Shown here piece by piece: positions 9,000-18,184 of a stretch of DNA of 64,000 bases; positions within the stretch are counted from its first letter, which is position 1; the number at the start of each line of letters is the position of its first letter. A program made the translations under genes and the position numbers. The notes beneath the pieces were generated by a model. That model had not been told where the DNA came from. It saw only the letters and a list, made by a program, of their open reading frames with translations, and searched no databases. The DNA comes from Clostridia bacterium (GTDB lineage: Bacteria; Bacillota; Clostridia; Lachnospirales; Lachnospiraceae): the NCBI GenBank assembly GCA_910574475.1, contig CAJTAT010000002.1, positions 249,078 to 313,077 on the forward strand, written 5' to 3'.

Positions 9000-9095
9000 A
9001 ATACCTCCATAAAAGCCTTAATACTATAAAAAGTGCGGATCCTCCCGGAGGGTTTCTATCATGTAGATAACAAAGTTTCCTAATATGATAAAAAA

Positions 9096-9117
9096 AAGGG
9101 CTTATTGCTAAGCCCTT
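9096..9117 (-). terminator. Intrinsic terminator overlapping the end of the DUF6470 gene
   Basis: A nine-bp stem AAGGGCTTA/TAAGCCCTT with a four-base loop is followed on the minus strand by a run of T. The stop codon of the DUF6470 gene lies inside the hairpin. It should end most flgM-flgN-flgK-flgL-DUF6470 transcripts before fliW. Confidence 0.75.
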
Positions 9118-9713
9118 ACATCCAATGGTTCGAAATTCGGATCTGCGCTTGGTGGAACATAAATAGGTCCGCCCACATATTCAATACGTACTTCTGGATG
9201 CTGCGTAATTGAAAGCTCAATATCTCCCGGAATGAATTCAAAATCTCCATTTGCTACTTTCAAATCAAAATTCAGCTTATCCATCTCATAATTAATAATC
9301 AGATCCCCTGCTTCATAGTTGATATCAACAGGAGCGGATGGCGTAAATCCCATAGTAACCTGGCCGGTAGGCTGTTGATTTCTGTTGGCCAAAATCTGGC
9401 CCAGTACATCCTCTCCAATCTTTGCCCTTACCATGAGCTGGCCTTCCTGAGCAAGTTGAGCTGTAGCCTCATATGCAGCTTGCTCACCTTTCTGAGCTGT
9501 CTGTGCAACACTGCGTGCCGTGGTCGGAACTACCGAATTACGCGCCGCGGAAGAGTCAATGTTTAATTTAACTGGACGGCTCTTAATAGTCATTCCACCC
9601 TTATCTCGGCTGATCTCTACCTCGGCTGTAGAAGCTTTATATTCCAACCGGGCATTTTGCACCCTCAATTCATATTGAATTGGTATTGTTGTAATATTAA
9701 TTAGCTGTTTCAT
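9108..9713 (-). CDS. DUF6470 family protein (YviE-like), flagellar-cluster protein of unknown function
   Basis: A 201-residue soluble protein with no membrane segment. The opening (INITTIPIQYELRVQNARLEY) and the closing beta-rich part (GDIELSITQHPEVRIEYVGGPIYVPP) are typical of DUF6470/YviE proteins, which always lie between flgL and fliW. Its role is not known; the position suggests assembly or control of late flagellar parts. ATG 9713 is chosen because GGAGG lies nine bases upstream; an in-frame earlier start at 9734 would add seven residues over the ribosome site. Confidence 0.85.
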   Translation of the reverse strand: MKQLINITTIPIQYELRVQNARLEYKASTAEVEISRDKGGMTIKSRPVKLNIDSSAARNSVVPTTARSVAQTAQKGEQAAYEATAQLAQEGQLMVRAKIGEDVLGQILANRNQQPTGQVTMGFTPSAPVDINYEAGDLIINYEMDKLNFDLKVANGDFEFIPGDIELSITQHPEVRIEYVGGPIYVPPSADPNFEPLDVRA

Positions 9714-9760
9714 ACCTTGCTTCCTCCCCTCCAACTATAACCCTAAAAATTCTTAGCTAA

Positions 9761-10768
9761 TTAACTCATAAAATCTATGAAGGAAGGAGTAAGGATACTC
9801 GTTCCTATTTTTAACGTAGCATTATAAGCATATTGTGCCCACATATACTCTGTAATCGCATCTGCCATATCCACATCCACAGTATTTTTAAGCTGTGTAT
9901 TAAGCTCAACCTGCTGATCTTCCAGCCGGTCCTTCGTGGTAGACAGGAAATTCGACTTTGTGCCAAGAGTGGTCACATTGTCAATGAGCTTCTTGCGGGC
10001 TTCATCAAAGGCATTCAGAACATTCGTATACTCTTCAGAGTCAAAATCCTCCTCATCCAAAAGATCTGCAAGTTTTCCCGCCAGAACAACGATATTTTTG
10101 CTGTAGCCATTGTCATCCTCGCCATATCCAAGCGCCCTGATTCCCGGAAGAGCTGTGTCAAACGCTGTGGAATTCGCCGCATCGTTGCCATCCATCTCAA
10201 GGCCAAAGCCCATGTCCAAGTTAATCTTCTCTGCAGCCATCTCATCCAGCATGTCGATGTCTCCGGTTGTCACATCCACGCCGCGATAGGTAAGCTTTTT
10301 CCCGCCGTTCCCATCGTCCAGAAGCCTGAAAGGAGATTCATTTCCAACTGCACCGGCAAATACAAAGGTATCTCCATAAGAAGCATTCATGCTCATCGTC
10401 ATAGACTCCTGTGCAGAGCGAAATGCTTCTGCGTAAGTCTTACGAACATCATAGCTCCAGTTTGTAGCATTCATAGCCTCAAGTCCATACTGTTTGCTTA
10501 GATACCTGGCCTGAGTATTGACCTGCATAATAGCATCTTCCTGGGTCTTTAAAAAACTCTCTGTATTCTCAATCGTGGAAATATAGTCCTCCGTCTTGGC
10601 ATACTTCTTATAAATTCCTGCAGCTCTTACTTGGCCGGTTGGGTTCTGATATGCCTTGGTAAACTGACGTTGCGTCTCCACTTTTGTCCGAACCAGATCC
10701 AAATTGGTGATAGAATTATTAAGATTGTTCCTATAATTTCTGATAAGTAAACCTGTTGTAACTCTCAT
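9761..10768 (-). CDS. flgL: Flagellar hook-filament junction protein FlgL
   Basis: A 335-residue HAP3 protein joining the hook-FlgK ring to the filament. The N-terminal flagellin-like helix is present (MRVTTGLLIRNYRNNLNNSI), as is the C-terminal D0 helix (YAYNATLKIGTSILTPSFIDFM). The FVFAG motif near residue 135 is typical of FlgL. It follows flgK by 16 bases. Length is close to the usual 300-ish for Firmicutes. The flanking flgK and DUF6470 confirm the call. Confidence 0.95.
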   Translation of the reverse strand: MRVTTGLLIRNYRNNLNNSITNLDLVRTKVETQRQFTKAYQNPTGQVRAAGIYKKYAKTEDYISTIENTESFLKTQEDAIMQVNTQARYLSKQYGLEAMNATNWSYDVRKTYAEAFRSAQESMTMSMNASYGDTFVFAGAVGNESPFRLLDDGNGGKKLTYRGVDVTTGDIDMLDEMAAEKINLDMGFGLEMDGNDAANSTAFDTALPGIRALGYGEDDNGYSKNIVVLAGKLADLLDEEDFDSEEYTNVLNAFDEARKKLIDNVTTLGTKSNFLSTTKDRLEDQQVELNTQLKNTVDVDMADAITEYMWAQYAYNATLKIGTSILTPSFIDFMS

Positions 10769-10784
10769 TTATGATTCCTCCCAA

Positions 10785-12566
10785 TTATCGTCCTACTACG
10801 CCAGTTCCATTAATCAACTTATCCAAAGCTTCATCCAGAGTGGTCATCAGCCTTGCCGCCGCTGTGTAGGATTGCTGATATTGTAGCAAATTGATTCCCT
10901 CTTCATCCAGAGAAACACCAGAGACAGAATCTCTCAAATCAGCAGTCTGATTAATTACAGTGATCTTATTCGTTAATGTATTATCTGTCTCTTTCTGATC
11001 GATAGCAAGCACATTCTCCATATTGGTGTAGCAGTCATAGAAGCTTCCCTGGAAGAATTCTGTATTCTTTGGCCCACCTTTAAAGTTTCTTGTACCATTT
11101 AGGGCTTCAATCATCTTTAATACATTTTCATTGGCTTTACTTCCAATAACTTGGTTTCCATCCTCATATACCGGAACTGTAGATGTGGTAATCCCATATT
11201 CACCTGTGTTCCATTCTTTTGCAATGGTAATATTGGCTGCGGTAAATCCTGTGGTCTGGCCATCCATGGTAGTGAAAAGTGGTCGATCAATAAATATAGG
11301 GCCTGGAATAGAATTGCCTGCAGCATCTTTCTTCTCAATGTATAAGTCTTTCTTTGCATCTATATCTGCCTGTGTAGCCGCAGTGTACGAAATCTCTTTC
11401 GTTGTAGGGTCTACTGTACGAACATAGGCGGCTTCTCCATTAATTGTAAATGGCGGTCCTGCAACAGTGCCAGTTGCCTTCTCATAAGTGGCTGTTCCAA
11501 ACTGAACGACCCCGTCTGCATCTGTTTTCACAGCTGCATTGAGCTCATTGAACATATTCGCCAACTCAGACACCATAGCATCCAGGGACTTCTCATAATA
11601 GCCAATGCCTCTTACATCAGTATTGTCAAAGCCTCCTGACTTATTCAGCATATCCATGGTTCCCTTCAGGACGCCATTCTGGAGCTTATCAGAAGTAAGC
11701 TCCCCTTTTTTCAGTCTTGCATCGGAAATCGACAGCGTAACATTATGAGTATCTGTCGTATCTGCATAAAGCTCGCCATAGTCATTATCGGCAACAAGCC
11801 TGTATTTATTGCCCGCCTCATCTACAAAGTTGATATTTAAAATCTCAACTGTCACACCAGGAGCTAAAGCCTGATCTTTATATTCTGTGGTAATTGGCAG
11901 GTAGCTTGACAGTTCGTCAATCAGCGTATCTCTCTGATCCATCAATTCCAGAGCCGGATTACCCAAAATATGGCTATTCTTGATGGTCTCATTCAGCTCT
12001 GCAATATTCTTCAGGATACCATTCAGATCTTTTACTGTGGTATCTCTGAACTCATTCGCCAAATCCTCCCGTACTTCCTCCAGACGGGTTGCACTTTGAT
12101 GGAAAAGGTTCAAAAGATTCTGAGCGGATGAGCGCACCATAGAATCGTGTTCCTTCTCGCTGGCATTTGCATGCAAGCTCTGCAGCTGACTGTTCAGGTC
12201 TTTAAAAGCATCCCGCACACCAGACAGCATAGTCTCATCCAAAATATTGGCCAGCTTTTCATAGCCTGACAACTGGGCGTCTGAAGTACCCAACTTTGAC
12301 ATCTGCATCCGATACTGAATATCCAGGAATGGATCACGTATACGGGAAACGCCTTTAATATCTACACCAAAACCTATCTGGGCATTTGGGTTGCTATTAT
12401 AGAAATCTCCGCTTTTAAGATTCAGGCTTGCGATATCAAGCCTCTGTCTTGTATAACCTGGTGTATTTACATTTGCTATATTTTGACCGGTTACTTCCAG
12501 GGCACGATGGCTTGCGCTTAAAGCAAGAGACGCCGTGGTAAATCCAGCAAAGGTAGAACGCATCAT
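10785..12566 (-). CDS. flgK: Flagellar hook-associated protein FlgK
   Basis: A 593-residue HAP1 protein forming the first junction ring after the hook. The N-terminal rod-type motif HRALEVTGQNIANVNTPGYTRQ and the C-terminal VSLDEEGINLLQYQQSYTAAARLM are diagnostic. The central variable domain (about residues 330-480) is exposed and likely strain specific. GGAGG lies nine bases before the start. It is translated after flgN in the flgM-flgN-flgK-flgL order. Confidence 0.97.
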   Translation of the reverse strand: MMRSTFAGFTTASLALSASHRALEVTGQNIANVNTPGYTRQRLDIASLNLKSGDFYNSNPNAQIGFGVDIKGVSRIRDPFLDIQYRMQMSKLGTSDAQLSGYEKLANILDETMLSGVRDAFKDLNSQLQSLHANASEKEHDSMVRSSAQNLLNLFHQSATRLEEVREDLANEFRDTTVKDLNGILKNIAELNETIKNSHILGNPALELMDQRDTLIDELSSYLPITTEYKDQALAPGVTVEILNINFVDEAGNKYRLVADNDYGELYADTTDTHNVTLSISDARLKKGELTSDKLQNGVLKGTMDMLNKSGGFDNTDVRGIGYYEKSLDAMVSELANMFNELNAAVKTDADGVVQFGTATYEKATGTVAGPPFTINGEAAYVRTVDPTTKEISYTAATQADIDAKKDLYIEKKDAAGNSIPGPIFIDRPLFTTMDGQTTGFTAANITIAKEWNTGEYGITTSTVPVYEDGNQVIGSKANENVLKMIEALNGTRNFKGGPKNTEFFQGSFYDCYTNMENVLAIDQKETDNTLTNKITVINQTADLRDSVSGVSLDEEGINLLQYQQSYTAAARLMTTLDEALDKLINGTGVVGR

Positions 12567-12583
12567 ATCTTATTTCCTCCTCT

Positions 12584-13051
12584 TTATATGCGTCTGTCGG
12601 TGAAATGAATCTCCCCGTCCTTGACAGAGCCATCCTCTGCATAAGTCTGAGTCTTCCCATTTGCGCGTTTTGCAATCGTCTTATTAATGGCATGGAGGTT
12701 TACTTCCACAATACTTTTGGAGTTATCTGTAATAGTTCGGAATAAACTCACCTTGCTGCTCAATTCATCAAAAAGCGCTTTTTGCTCTCCCCGCTGTTCT
12801 TCTGGCAGCCGCTCCAAAATCTCCTGGAACGTCAAATCCTGAAATCCCAGCTTCTGCTGAGCCTTTTCGCGCTTTTGCTCCAAGCCGCGCATAGCTAAAA
12901 CTTCTGCCTGCTCTTTTTTGACAATATCATCTAAAAAACCAATCTGGTTCTGGCTAACCATCTCCAGCTTTTTCTGTTCTAAAGGAATCATCCTGTCAAA
13001 AAGCTCAATTAGCTGACGAATGATCTGCGTAAATTCTGTCAAATCATGCAT
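12584..13051 (-). CDS. flgN: Flagellar export chaperone FlgN (FlgN family)
   Basis: A 155-residue mostly helical protein; FlgN chaperones FlgK and FlgL to the export gate. The N-terminal helices (LIELFDRMIPLEQKKLEMV) and the C-terminal NSKSIVEVNLHAINKTIAK match the FlgN family. The ATG overlaps the flgM stop by eight bases. It corresponds to YvyG of Bacillus. FlgN proteins are poorly conserved, so position between flgM and flgK carries much of the weight. Confidence 0.88.
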   Translation of the reverse strand: MHDLTEFTQIIRQLIELFDRMIPLEQKKLEMVSQNQIGFLDDIVKKEQAEVLAMRGLEQKREKAQQKLGFQDLTFQEILERLPEEQRGEQKALFDELSSKVSLFRTITDNSKSIVEVNLHAINKTIAKRANGKTQTYAEDGSVKDGEIHFTDRRI

Positions 13052-13364
13052 GAGCGACAGCCTCCCCAGTCAACAACATCCTGGAAGCAATTGCGTATGG
13101 ATCTATCTGATAAGTTCCTGACTCCACCTGTTGCTTCAACGCTTCTACTCTCTCGGGAGTTGCTTCCTGCTTCACATCTGAAGCCACTTTGCGGGATAAC
13201 GCTTCTGAGAATGTCTTTTCCTGGATCTGCCTGGAACTGGACTGAATGGTAATCGCATCGTAATTACCAGATTCCTTAGCTCCAGCAGAAACTCTGGAAT
13301 CTGCCTTGGAAAATCCTACCGCATCTGGACGGAAAGGATTTATATTATTTAACGATATCTTCAT
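13044..13364 (-). CDS. flgM: Anti-sigma-28 factor FlgM
   Basis: A 106-residue protein. Its C-terminal half (ALSRKVASDVKQEATPERVEALKQQVESGTYQIDPYAIASRML, given here in outline) has the FlgM pattern R..ALK..V.SG.Y.ID...IA..ML. FlgM holds sigma-28 inactive until hook completion allows its export. I start it at ATG 13364, ten bases after AAAGGAG; a TTG three codons earlier sits too close to that site. It overlaps flgN by eight bases and follows cheB after a 93-base gap containing a sigma-28-like -10 element. Confidence 0.9.
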   Translation of the reverse strand: MKISLNNINPFRPDAVGFSKADSRVSAGAKESGNYDAITIQSSSRQIQEKTFSEALSRKVASDVKQEATPERVEALKQQVESGTYQIDPYAIASRMLLTGEAVAHA

Positions 13365-13413
13365 AAATATCAAACTCCTTTCAGAGATAGTTCCATTTTG
13401 CTTCTTATTTTGA

Positions 13414-13421
13414 TTATCGGC
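13414..13421 (-). promoter_or_regulatory. Sigma-28-like -10 element upstream of flgM
   Basis: The minus strand carries GCCGATAA, an exact match to the sigma-28 -10 consensus, about 50 bases upstream of flgM. A TAAA -35 element exists (13443-13446) but at 21 rather than about 15 bases, so promoter function is uncertain. Confidence 0.4.
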
Positions 13422-13457
13422 AGAAGCAGAAAAAAAATAATATTTAAGAAAATTTAA

Positions 13458-14534
13458 TTACATTTTTCGCAATTGACTCAATAAAACATTAGAAATATTT
13501 GTACAGGAAGCCTGCACACAGACAGCACCAATATCCTGAGCCACCATAGGCATCCCATACACAACACAGGATTCTTTATCTTGACCGATGGTAAAAGCTC
13601 CTGCATTACGCATCTCTAAAAGGCCATTGGCCCCATCTCTTCCCATGCCTGTCATAATAATTCCTATGGCATTTCTGCCAATCTTTTGGGCCACAGAGTG
13701 AAACAGCACATCTACAGACGGCCGATGTCCATTGACCTTTTCTCCATCCTTACAAGTGACATAATATCCCGACAAATCTTTGTCTACTGCCATCTGAAGT
13801 GCACCTGGCGCAATCAGCACCTGGCCTCTTTTTATTCTATCTCCATTTGCAGCCTCTTTCACTGACAGCTTGCAGATACGATTCAGGCGCTCTGCATACA
13901 TCTGTGTAAATCCTTGAGGCATATGTTGGGTCACAACGATACCTGGCATATCTGCAGGAAGGCGCTTTAGCACATCCAGCGTTGCTTCTGTTCCGCCAGT
14001 GGAAGCTCCTATGGCTATCACCATACTATTCTGAAGATTCATAGAAATATTTGAGCTTACAGCAGCACCCGTTGTAGCTCCAGGGGAACTGGGGGATGCA
14101 GAAGCTCCAGGATTCGTTGGCTGTCCATGATTGGCATTAACCTTTGCTCTTGAGGCAATATAGATTTTGCTGCGAAGTACGGAAAAGAAGCTGCTAATAC
14201 TATAATCTTTGCTCATATCAGGCTTTTGTACAAAATCAACGGCTCCTGCAGCAAGAGCATCAAATACGCTCAAATTTAAAGAGGATACTAAGATAACCGG
14301 GATTGGATATTTAGGAAGAAGCTCTTTCAAAAAATCTATCCCACTCAATCCCGGCATCTCCACATCCATAGTAATTACATCTGGCCTTAAGGCCGGAATC
14401 TTGGAACGGGCATCAAAAGCACTGGTGGCGTATCCAACAAGCTCAATATTTGCCTGTTTCTGAAGATCATTGATCAATAGCTGGCGAAAAAAGATAGAAT
14501 CATCCACCACTAACACTCTTATTTTTTTCAACAT
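13458..14534 (-). CDS. cheB: Protein-glutamate methylesterase/deamidase CheB
   Basis: A 358-residue response-regulator enzyme that removes methyl groups from chemoreceptors and deamidates glutamines. The receiver domain spans residues 1-120 (VLVVDDS acidic pocket, phospho-acceptor in VITMDVEMPGLSG, Lys in DFVQKPDMS). A Pro/Ala/Ser-rich linker at about 140-165 leads to the esterase domain with the catalytic Ser in IGASTGGTEA, His in VTQHMPQGFT and Asp in MTGMGRDGA. All key residues are present. It is transcribed after cheR. Confidence 0.97.
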   Translation of the reverse strand: MLKKIRVLVVDDSIFFRQLLINDLQKQANIELVGYATSAFDARSKIPALRPDVITMDVEMPGLSGIDFLKELLPKYPIPVILVSSLNLSVFDALAAGAVDFVQKPDMSKDYSISSFFSVLRSKIYIASRAKVNANHGQPTNPGASASPSSPGATTGAAVSSNISMNLQNSMVIAIGASTGGTEATLDVLKRLPADMPGIVVTQHMPQGFTQMYAERLNRICKLSVKEAANGDRIKRGQVLIAPGALQMAVDKDLSGYYVTCKDGEKVNGHRPSVDVLFHSVAQKIGRNAIGIIMTGMGRDGANGLLEMRNAGAFTIGQDKESCVVYGMPMVAQDIGAVCVQASCTNISNVLLSQLRKM

Positions 14535-14569
14535 AGCATTTAGGCCTTTCTACAACAAATATTGAATCC

Positions 14570-15382
14570 TTACTCTTTCCGATAAGTAGCTGGTTGCAGA
14601 TACCGATAAGGTGTAGTTTCCTTATTTAAGCTTTCTGAGTGGCCAATCAGTAGATAGCCACCTGGATTGGTCGCCTGATAAAACCGATTAACCAAAGCCT
14701 CTTTTGTGGCCTGATCAAAATATATCATAACGTTACGGCAAAAAATAACATCAAATTTTAGCCGAAACTGTATGGGATTCATCAAGTTAAAGGTACGAAA
14801 GATTACATTGTTCTTAATGATTGGCGCCACACCGTAGACACCTGGCTGGGAAGTTTTAACAAAATACTTGTTCTTCCAGGCTGGTGGCACTTCACGCAGA
14901 GAACTTTCATCATATACTGCATTTTGCGCCGCCGTCAACGCATTCTGGGAAATATCTGTAGCAAGCACTCGAGTGTCCCAGGCGCCAGCCTTGGATCCAA
15001 AAAATTCTTTGAGCAGCATGGAGATGGTATAGGGTTCCTCGCCTGAAGAACAGCCTGCGCTCCAAATACTCAATACCTTGTTTTTCTTTGTGCTCTCTAA
15101 ATAGGGAAGGATCGTCTCTGTAAAAAACTTAAAATGGGCTTCTTCTCGCATAAAGTATGTATAGTTTGTGGTAAGCTTATTCAGCATTAGCTCCATATCT
15201 TCCGGCTTTTTGCTTTTCAGCAGATAATCCACATAATCCTTAAAGCTCTCAAACCCCATGGAAAGTATTGTGTTGGACAATCTTCCCATTATCAATTGTT
15301 TTTTCTTAGACAAATCTATTCCATAATTACTTTTTACAAAATTAACCAGACGGTGAAAATCATTATCTGTAATCGTTAACAT
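14570..15382 (-). CDS. cheR: Chemoreceptor glutamate methyltransferase CheR
   Basis: A 270-residue SAM-dependent enzyme that methylates receptor glutamates during adaptation. The N-terminal helical domain (residues 1-75) precedes the Rossmann methyltransferase fold with the SAM motif SIWSAGCSSGEEPYT, the FDVIFCRNVMIYF strand and NPGGYLLIGHSESL. ATG 15382 is chosen because GGAGG lies six bases upstream; a TTG 12 bases earlier falls inside the ribosome site. It lies between cheW and cheB. Confidence 0.97.
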   Translation of the reverse strand: MLTITDNDFHRLVNFVKSNYGIDLSKKKQLIMGRLSNTILSMGFESFKDYVDYLLKSKKPEDMELMLNKLTTNYTYFMREEAHFKFFTETILPYLESTKKNKVLSIWSAGCSSGEEPYTISMLLKEFFGSKAGAWDTRVLATDISQNALTAAQNAVYDESSLREVPPAWKNKYFVKTSQPGVYGVAPIIKNNVIFRTFNLMNPIQFRLKFDVIFCRNVMIYFDQATKEALVNRFYQATNPGGYLLIGHSESLNKETTPYRYLQPATYRKE

Positions 15383-15402
15383 AGTGTCCTCCAAATATTT
15401 AC

Positions 15403-15888
15403 TTAATAAGCCTGGATAAGTTCCTCACAATCCAAGAACAGGAGAACTTCCTGGCTGCTAAGGGAAATCATTCCATTGACCAACCCTTGCTGGTCTTCCA
15501 CTGGAATTGCAGAGATCTGTGTCTTGTCAACATCTAATACCTGCTGTACAGAATCCACAATGATTCCAATATATACAGAATCAATATCCAGAACAATAAT
15601 GCAAGTCGTGTCTGTATATTCACTTCTGGGTTTTCCCATCTTCAACCGAATATCAATGATCGGAACAATCTGCCCACGCATGTTGATAATTCCCCGGATA
15701 AAATCAGGAACTCTGGGCAATTCTGTAATAATATGATCCGTAAGTATCTCAATCACATAATTGGTGCTGACACCCATTGTGATGCCATCTGATCGGAAAG
15801 TAAGATAGCGTTCTGTGGGGGTATCCGCTTCCAGCATCACCGCATCTGTTGATTCCATATTAACGTTTTGAGTCTGTTCATTTGACAT
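15403..15888 (-). CDS. cheW: Chemotaxis coupling protein CheW
   Basis: A 161-residue single CheW domain with the typical VSTNYVIEILTDHIITELP, the FIRGIINMRGQIVPIIDIR signature at about residues 63-81, and IGIIVDSVQQVLDVD. CheW bridges chemoreceptors and the CheA P5 domain in the signalling array. It lies 21 bases upstream of cheR and 75 bases after cheA, in one transcriptional direction. Confidence 0.96.
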   Translation of the reverse strand: MSNEQTQNVNMESTDAVMLEADTPTERYLTFRSDGITMGVSTNYVIEILTDHIITELPRVPDFIRGIINMRGQIVPIIDIRLKMGKPRSEYTDTTCIIVLDIDSVYIGIIVDSVQQVLDVDKTQISAIPVEDQQGLVNGMISLSSQEVLLFLDCEELIQAY

Positions 15889-15963
15889 GTAGTATATTCC
15901 TCCAAATCAAAATTTGTTAAGCGTTTCTGTCTGTATCAATTTATGGCTGATATATTCTTCCAA

Positions 15964-18093
15964 TTACACATTTGCTGCGGCGTACAGGTTCAGTACATCA
16001 AGAATAATACTGATGTTTCCATCACCAAGAATCGTACATCCACTAATACCAAAATTCTTGATATTGAAGCTGTTCAGGTAAGCAGGAAGCGGTTTTACCA
16101 CTATCTGGCGTTCGCCCAAAAGCTCATCTACGAACATGCAATAAGACTGATCTCCCGTCTCTACCCAAATCAGAATACCATCCTCAATCTGTGTGATCTC
16201 TGTATCAATGTTATAAAGTTCATGTACTCTTATAATAGGATAAAATTCATCCATAAGCTTAACAATTTCAGCGCCTTTGGCATCATAAAGTACATTTTCC
16301 TTCGCAATCTTAATAGACTGGCGGATATTGGAAATAGGAACCGTGAAAATCGAGTGACCTACCCGTATCTCCATACCGTCTACAATCGCCATAGTCAAAG
16401 GTATCTTCAACGTGGTTGTACTTCCCTGCCCCACTTCGCTTGTAATACTTATGGTACCACCAACACTTTCTACATTCTTCTTCACTACATCCATGCCAAC
16501 ACCACGACCAGAGAACTCTGTTACTTCCTCGTTGGTGGAGAATCCTGGCAACATTAGAAGAGAGAGGATTTCTTTCTTTGTATATTCACTTTCTGGTTTC
16601 GTCAAAAGACCATTTCTTCTGGCTTTATTCAAAATCTTCTCCGGGTCCATACCCTGGCCATCATCGGAAATAGAAATGACTACCTCGCTGCCTGTATGGG
16701 TAGCGGAAAGCAATATCTCACCTTGAGGATTCTTTCCTGCTGCAATACGTTCTTCTTTGGTCGTCTCAATTCCATGATCCATAGAGTTACGAACAATATG
16801 CATAATCGGATCGCCAATGCTATCTACAATCGCTTTATCGATCTCAGTATCTTCTCCTACAATCGTAAGACGAACATCCTTGTTCAATGCCTTCTTCATA
16901 TCTCGGATGATTCGATTCATCTTCTGGAATGTACCAGAGATAGACACCATGCGAAGAGACATGGAAATATCCTGTAGATCATCCGTTAACTTCCGAAGCT
17001 GACGGGTAGACTTTAAGAAGCTGTCCAACTTCAGGTTCTGAAGCTCTGGAGAAGAAGTCACCATGGATTCTGTAATAACAATCTCTCCTACCAATGCGTT
17101 CAGCGCATCCAGTTTGGAAAGATTTACACTGATTAAACTCTGTTTTGCAGCCGCATGTTGAGGATTAGAGCCCGCCCCTTCCTTTTGTCCTGCAGGGACT
17201 TGTTTGCCTGCAGACTGTTCTGAAGCCTTTGGCGCAGATGAATCTGAAGTAGCCGCAGACTGTGCTGAAACTGGCTGCTCAACAGCAGGCGCAGAAGCCA
17301 TCGACTCTTCCTGCTTGAGCTCATGATGAATTACCTCATATGTCTGGATGCTTCCCTGCTCCTCCACAGCAGTAATAGCTGCCTTCATCTCTTCCTCAGA
17401 GTTTAGACCGACAAAAAATCCCTTTTCAATTATGTTTTCACTGGTAGCACTGTTGGTCTCTACATCCTCTGGATAAAACTCAAACTCCATTCCTCTGTCT
17501 TTCAGCGCATTTACCAACATAAATGCGCGCAAATTTTCCATCCCACAGCCTTCATCAAAAAAGATCTGCAAGAAATAGGGGCAATTACTCTCAGCCACAC
17601 CAGGTATATCCACAGAAAGTGACTCCGCAGCATTTCCAGAGCCTTCTGATTCTTTTGCTTCTCCCCCAGTAGCCTCTTCCACACCACTAATTTTATTCAG
17701 AAAACTATTAATTTCTGTTGTTATACTGTCGATATTAGTACTAAGAGGTTCGTCGTTTTCCAACTTCTCGACCTCACTTCGGAGTACGTCCGTTGACTTG
17801 AACGTTAGATTAAACAATTCGCTCTTTGCATCATGGCTAAGGGAATCAATTCCATTTTCCCTGACATAAAAGAAAAGGTCCTCAATACGATGGGCGATTG
17901 TCATCAGAGAAGAAAATTCCATCATTGCGGATGAGCCTTTGATTGTGTGCATGGCACGAAAGATCTCATTTACATCATCCGTAGTTAGTTCCTCATTTTT
18001 CTCTGCTTCTATTAAAAGGTCATCTAGCTGCTCAAGTAATGAATTGGTTTCAAAAAGATACATGTCAAGCATGTTGTCCATACCATTGTCCAT
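15964..18093 (-). CDS. cheA: Chemotaxis histidine kinase CheA
   Basis: A 709-residue kinase. The P1 Hpt domain has the phosphorylatable His at about residue 49 (FRAMHTIKGSSAMMEFS). A P2-like domain lies at about 165-260, followed by an Ala/Ser/Gln-rich linker. The P3 dimerisation helices begin near 325, and the P4 ATPase carries the N box (VRNSMDHGIE), G1 (ISDDGQGMD) and G2 (FSGRGVGMDVV). A C-terminal CheW-like P5 domain ends the protein. It phosphorylates CheY and CheB (no cheY is visible in this window). It heads the che genes here and is divergent from a FliK-like gene 91 bases away. Confidence 0.97.
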   Translation of the reverse strand: MDNGMDNMLDMYLFETNSLLEQLDDLLIEAEKNEELTTDDVNEIFRAMHTIKGSSAMMEFSSLMTIAHRIEDLFFYVRENGIDSLSHDAKSELFNLTFKSTDVLRSEVEKLENDEPLSTNIDSITTEINSFLNKISGVEEATGGEAKESEGSGNAAESLSVDIPGVAESNCPYFLQIFFDEGCGMENLRAFMLVNALKDRGMEFEFYPEDVETNSATSENIIEKGFFVGLNSEEEMKAAITAVEEQGSIQTYEVIHHELKQEESMASAPAVEQPVSAQSAATSDSSAPKASEQSAGKQVPAGQKEGAGSNPQHAAAKQSLISVNLSKLDALNALVGEIVITESMVTSSPELQNLKLDSFLKSTRQLRKLTDDLQDISMSLRMVSISGTFQKMNRIIRDMKKALNKDVRLTIVGEDTEIDKAIVDSIGDPIMHIVRNSMDHGIETTKEERIAAGKNPQGEILLSATHTGSEVVISISDDGQGMDPEKILNKARRNGLLTKPESEYTKKEILSLLMLPGFSTNEEVTEFSGRGVGMDVVKKNVESVGGTISITSEVGQGSTTTLKIPLTMAIVDGMEIRVGHSIFTVPISNIRQSIKIAKENVLYDAKGAEIVKLMDEFYPIIRVHELYNIDTEITQIEDGILIWVETGDQSYCMFVDELLGERQIVVKPLPAYLNSFNIKNFGISGCTILGDGNISIILDVLNLYAAANV

Positions 18094-18184
18094 AATATTA
18101 GCACCGCCTTATTTTGATATATATGTTATATATCGGAAGGCTTTTATAAAAAAATAAGGGAAATTTATAATAGCAGGTGAAAAA

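Noticed and set aside
9018-9060. CCTCC/GGAGG near-palindrome in the fliW leader as a CsrA autoregulatory hairpin
   Set aside because: The loop would be too short to fold well and there is no clear ANGGA in a loop; the GGA content alone is not enough.
13443-13446. TAAA as the -35 of a full sigma-28 promoter for flgM
   Set aside because: The spacing to GCCGATAA is 21 bases rather than about 15, so only the -10 element is reported, at low confidence.
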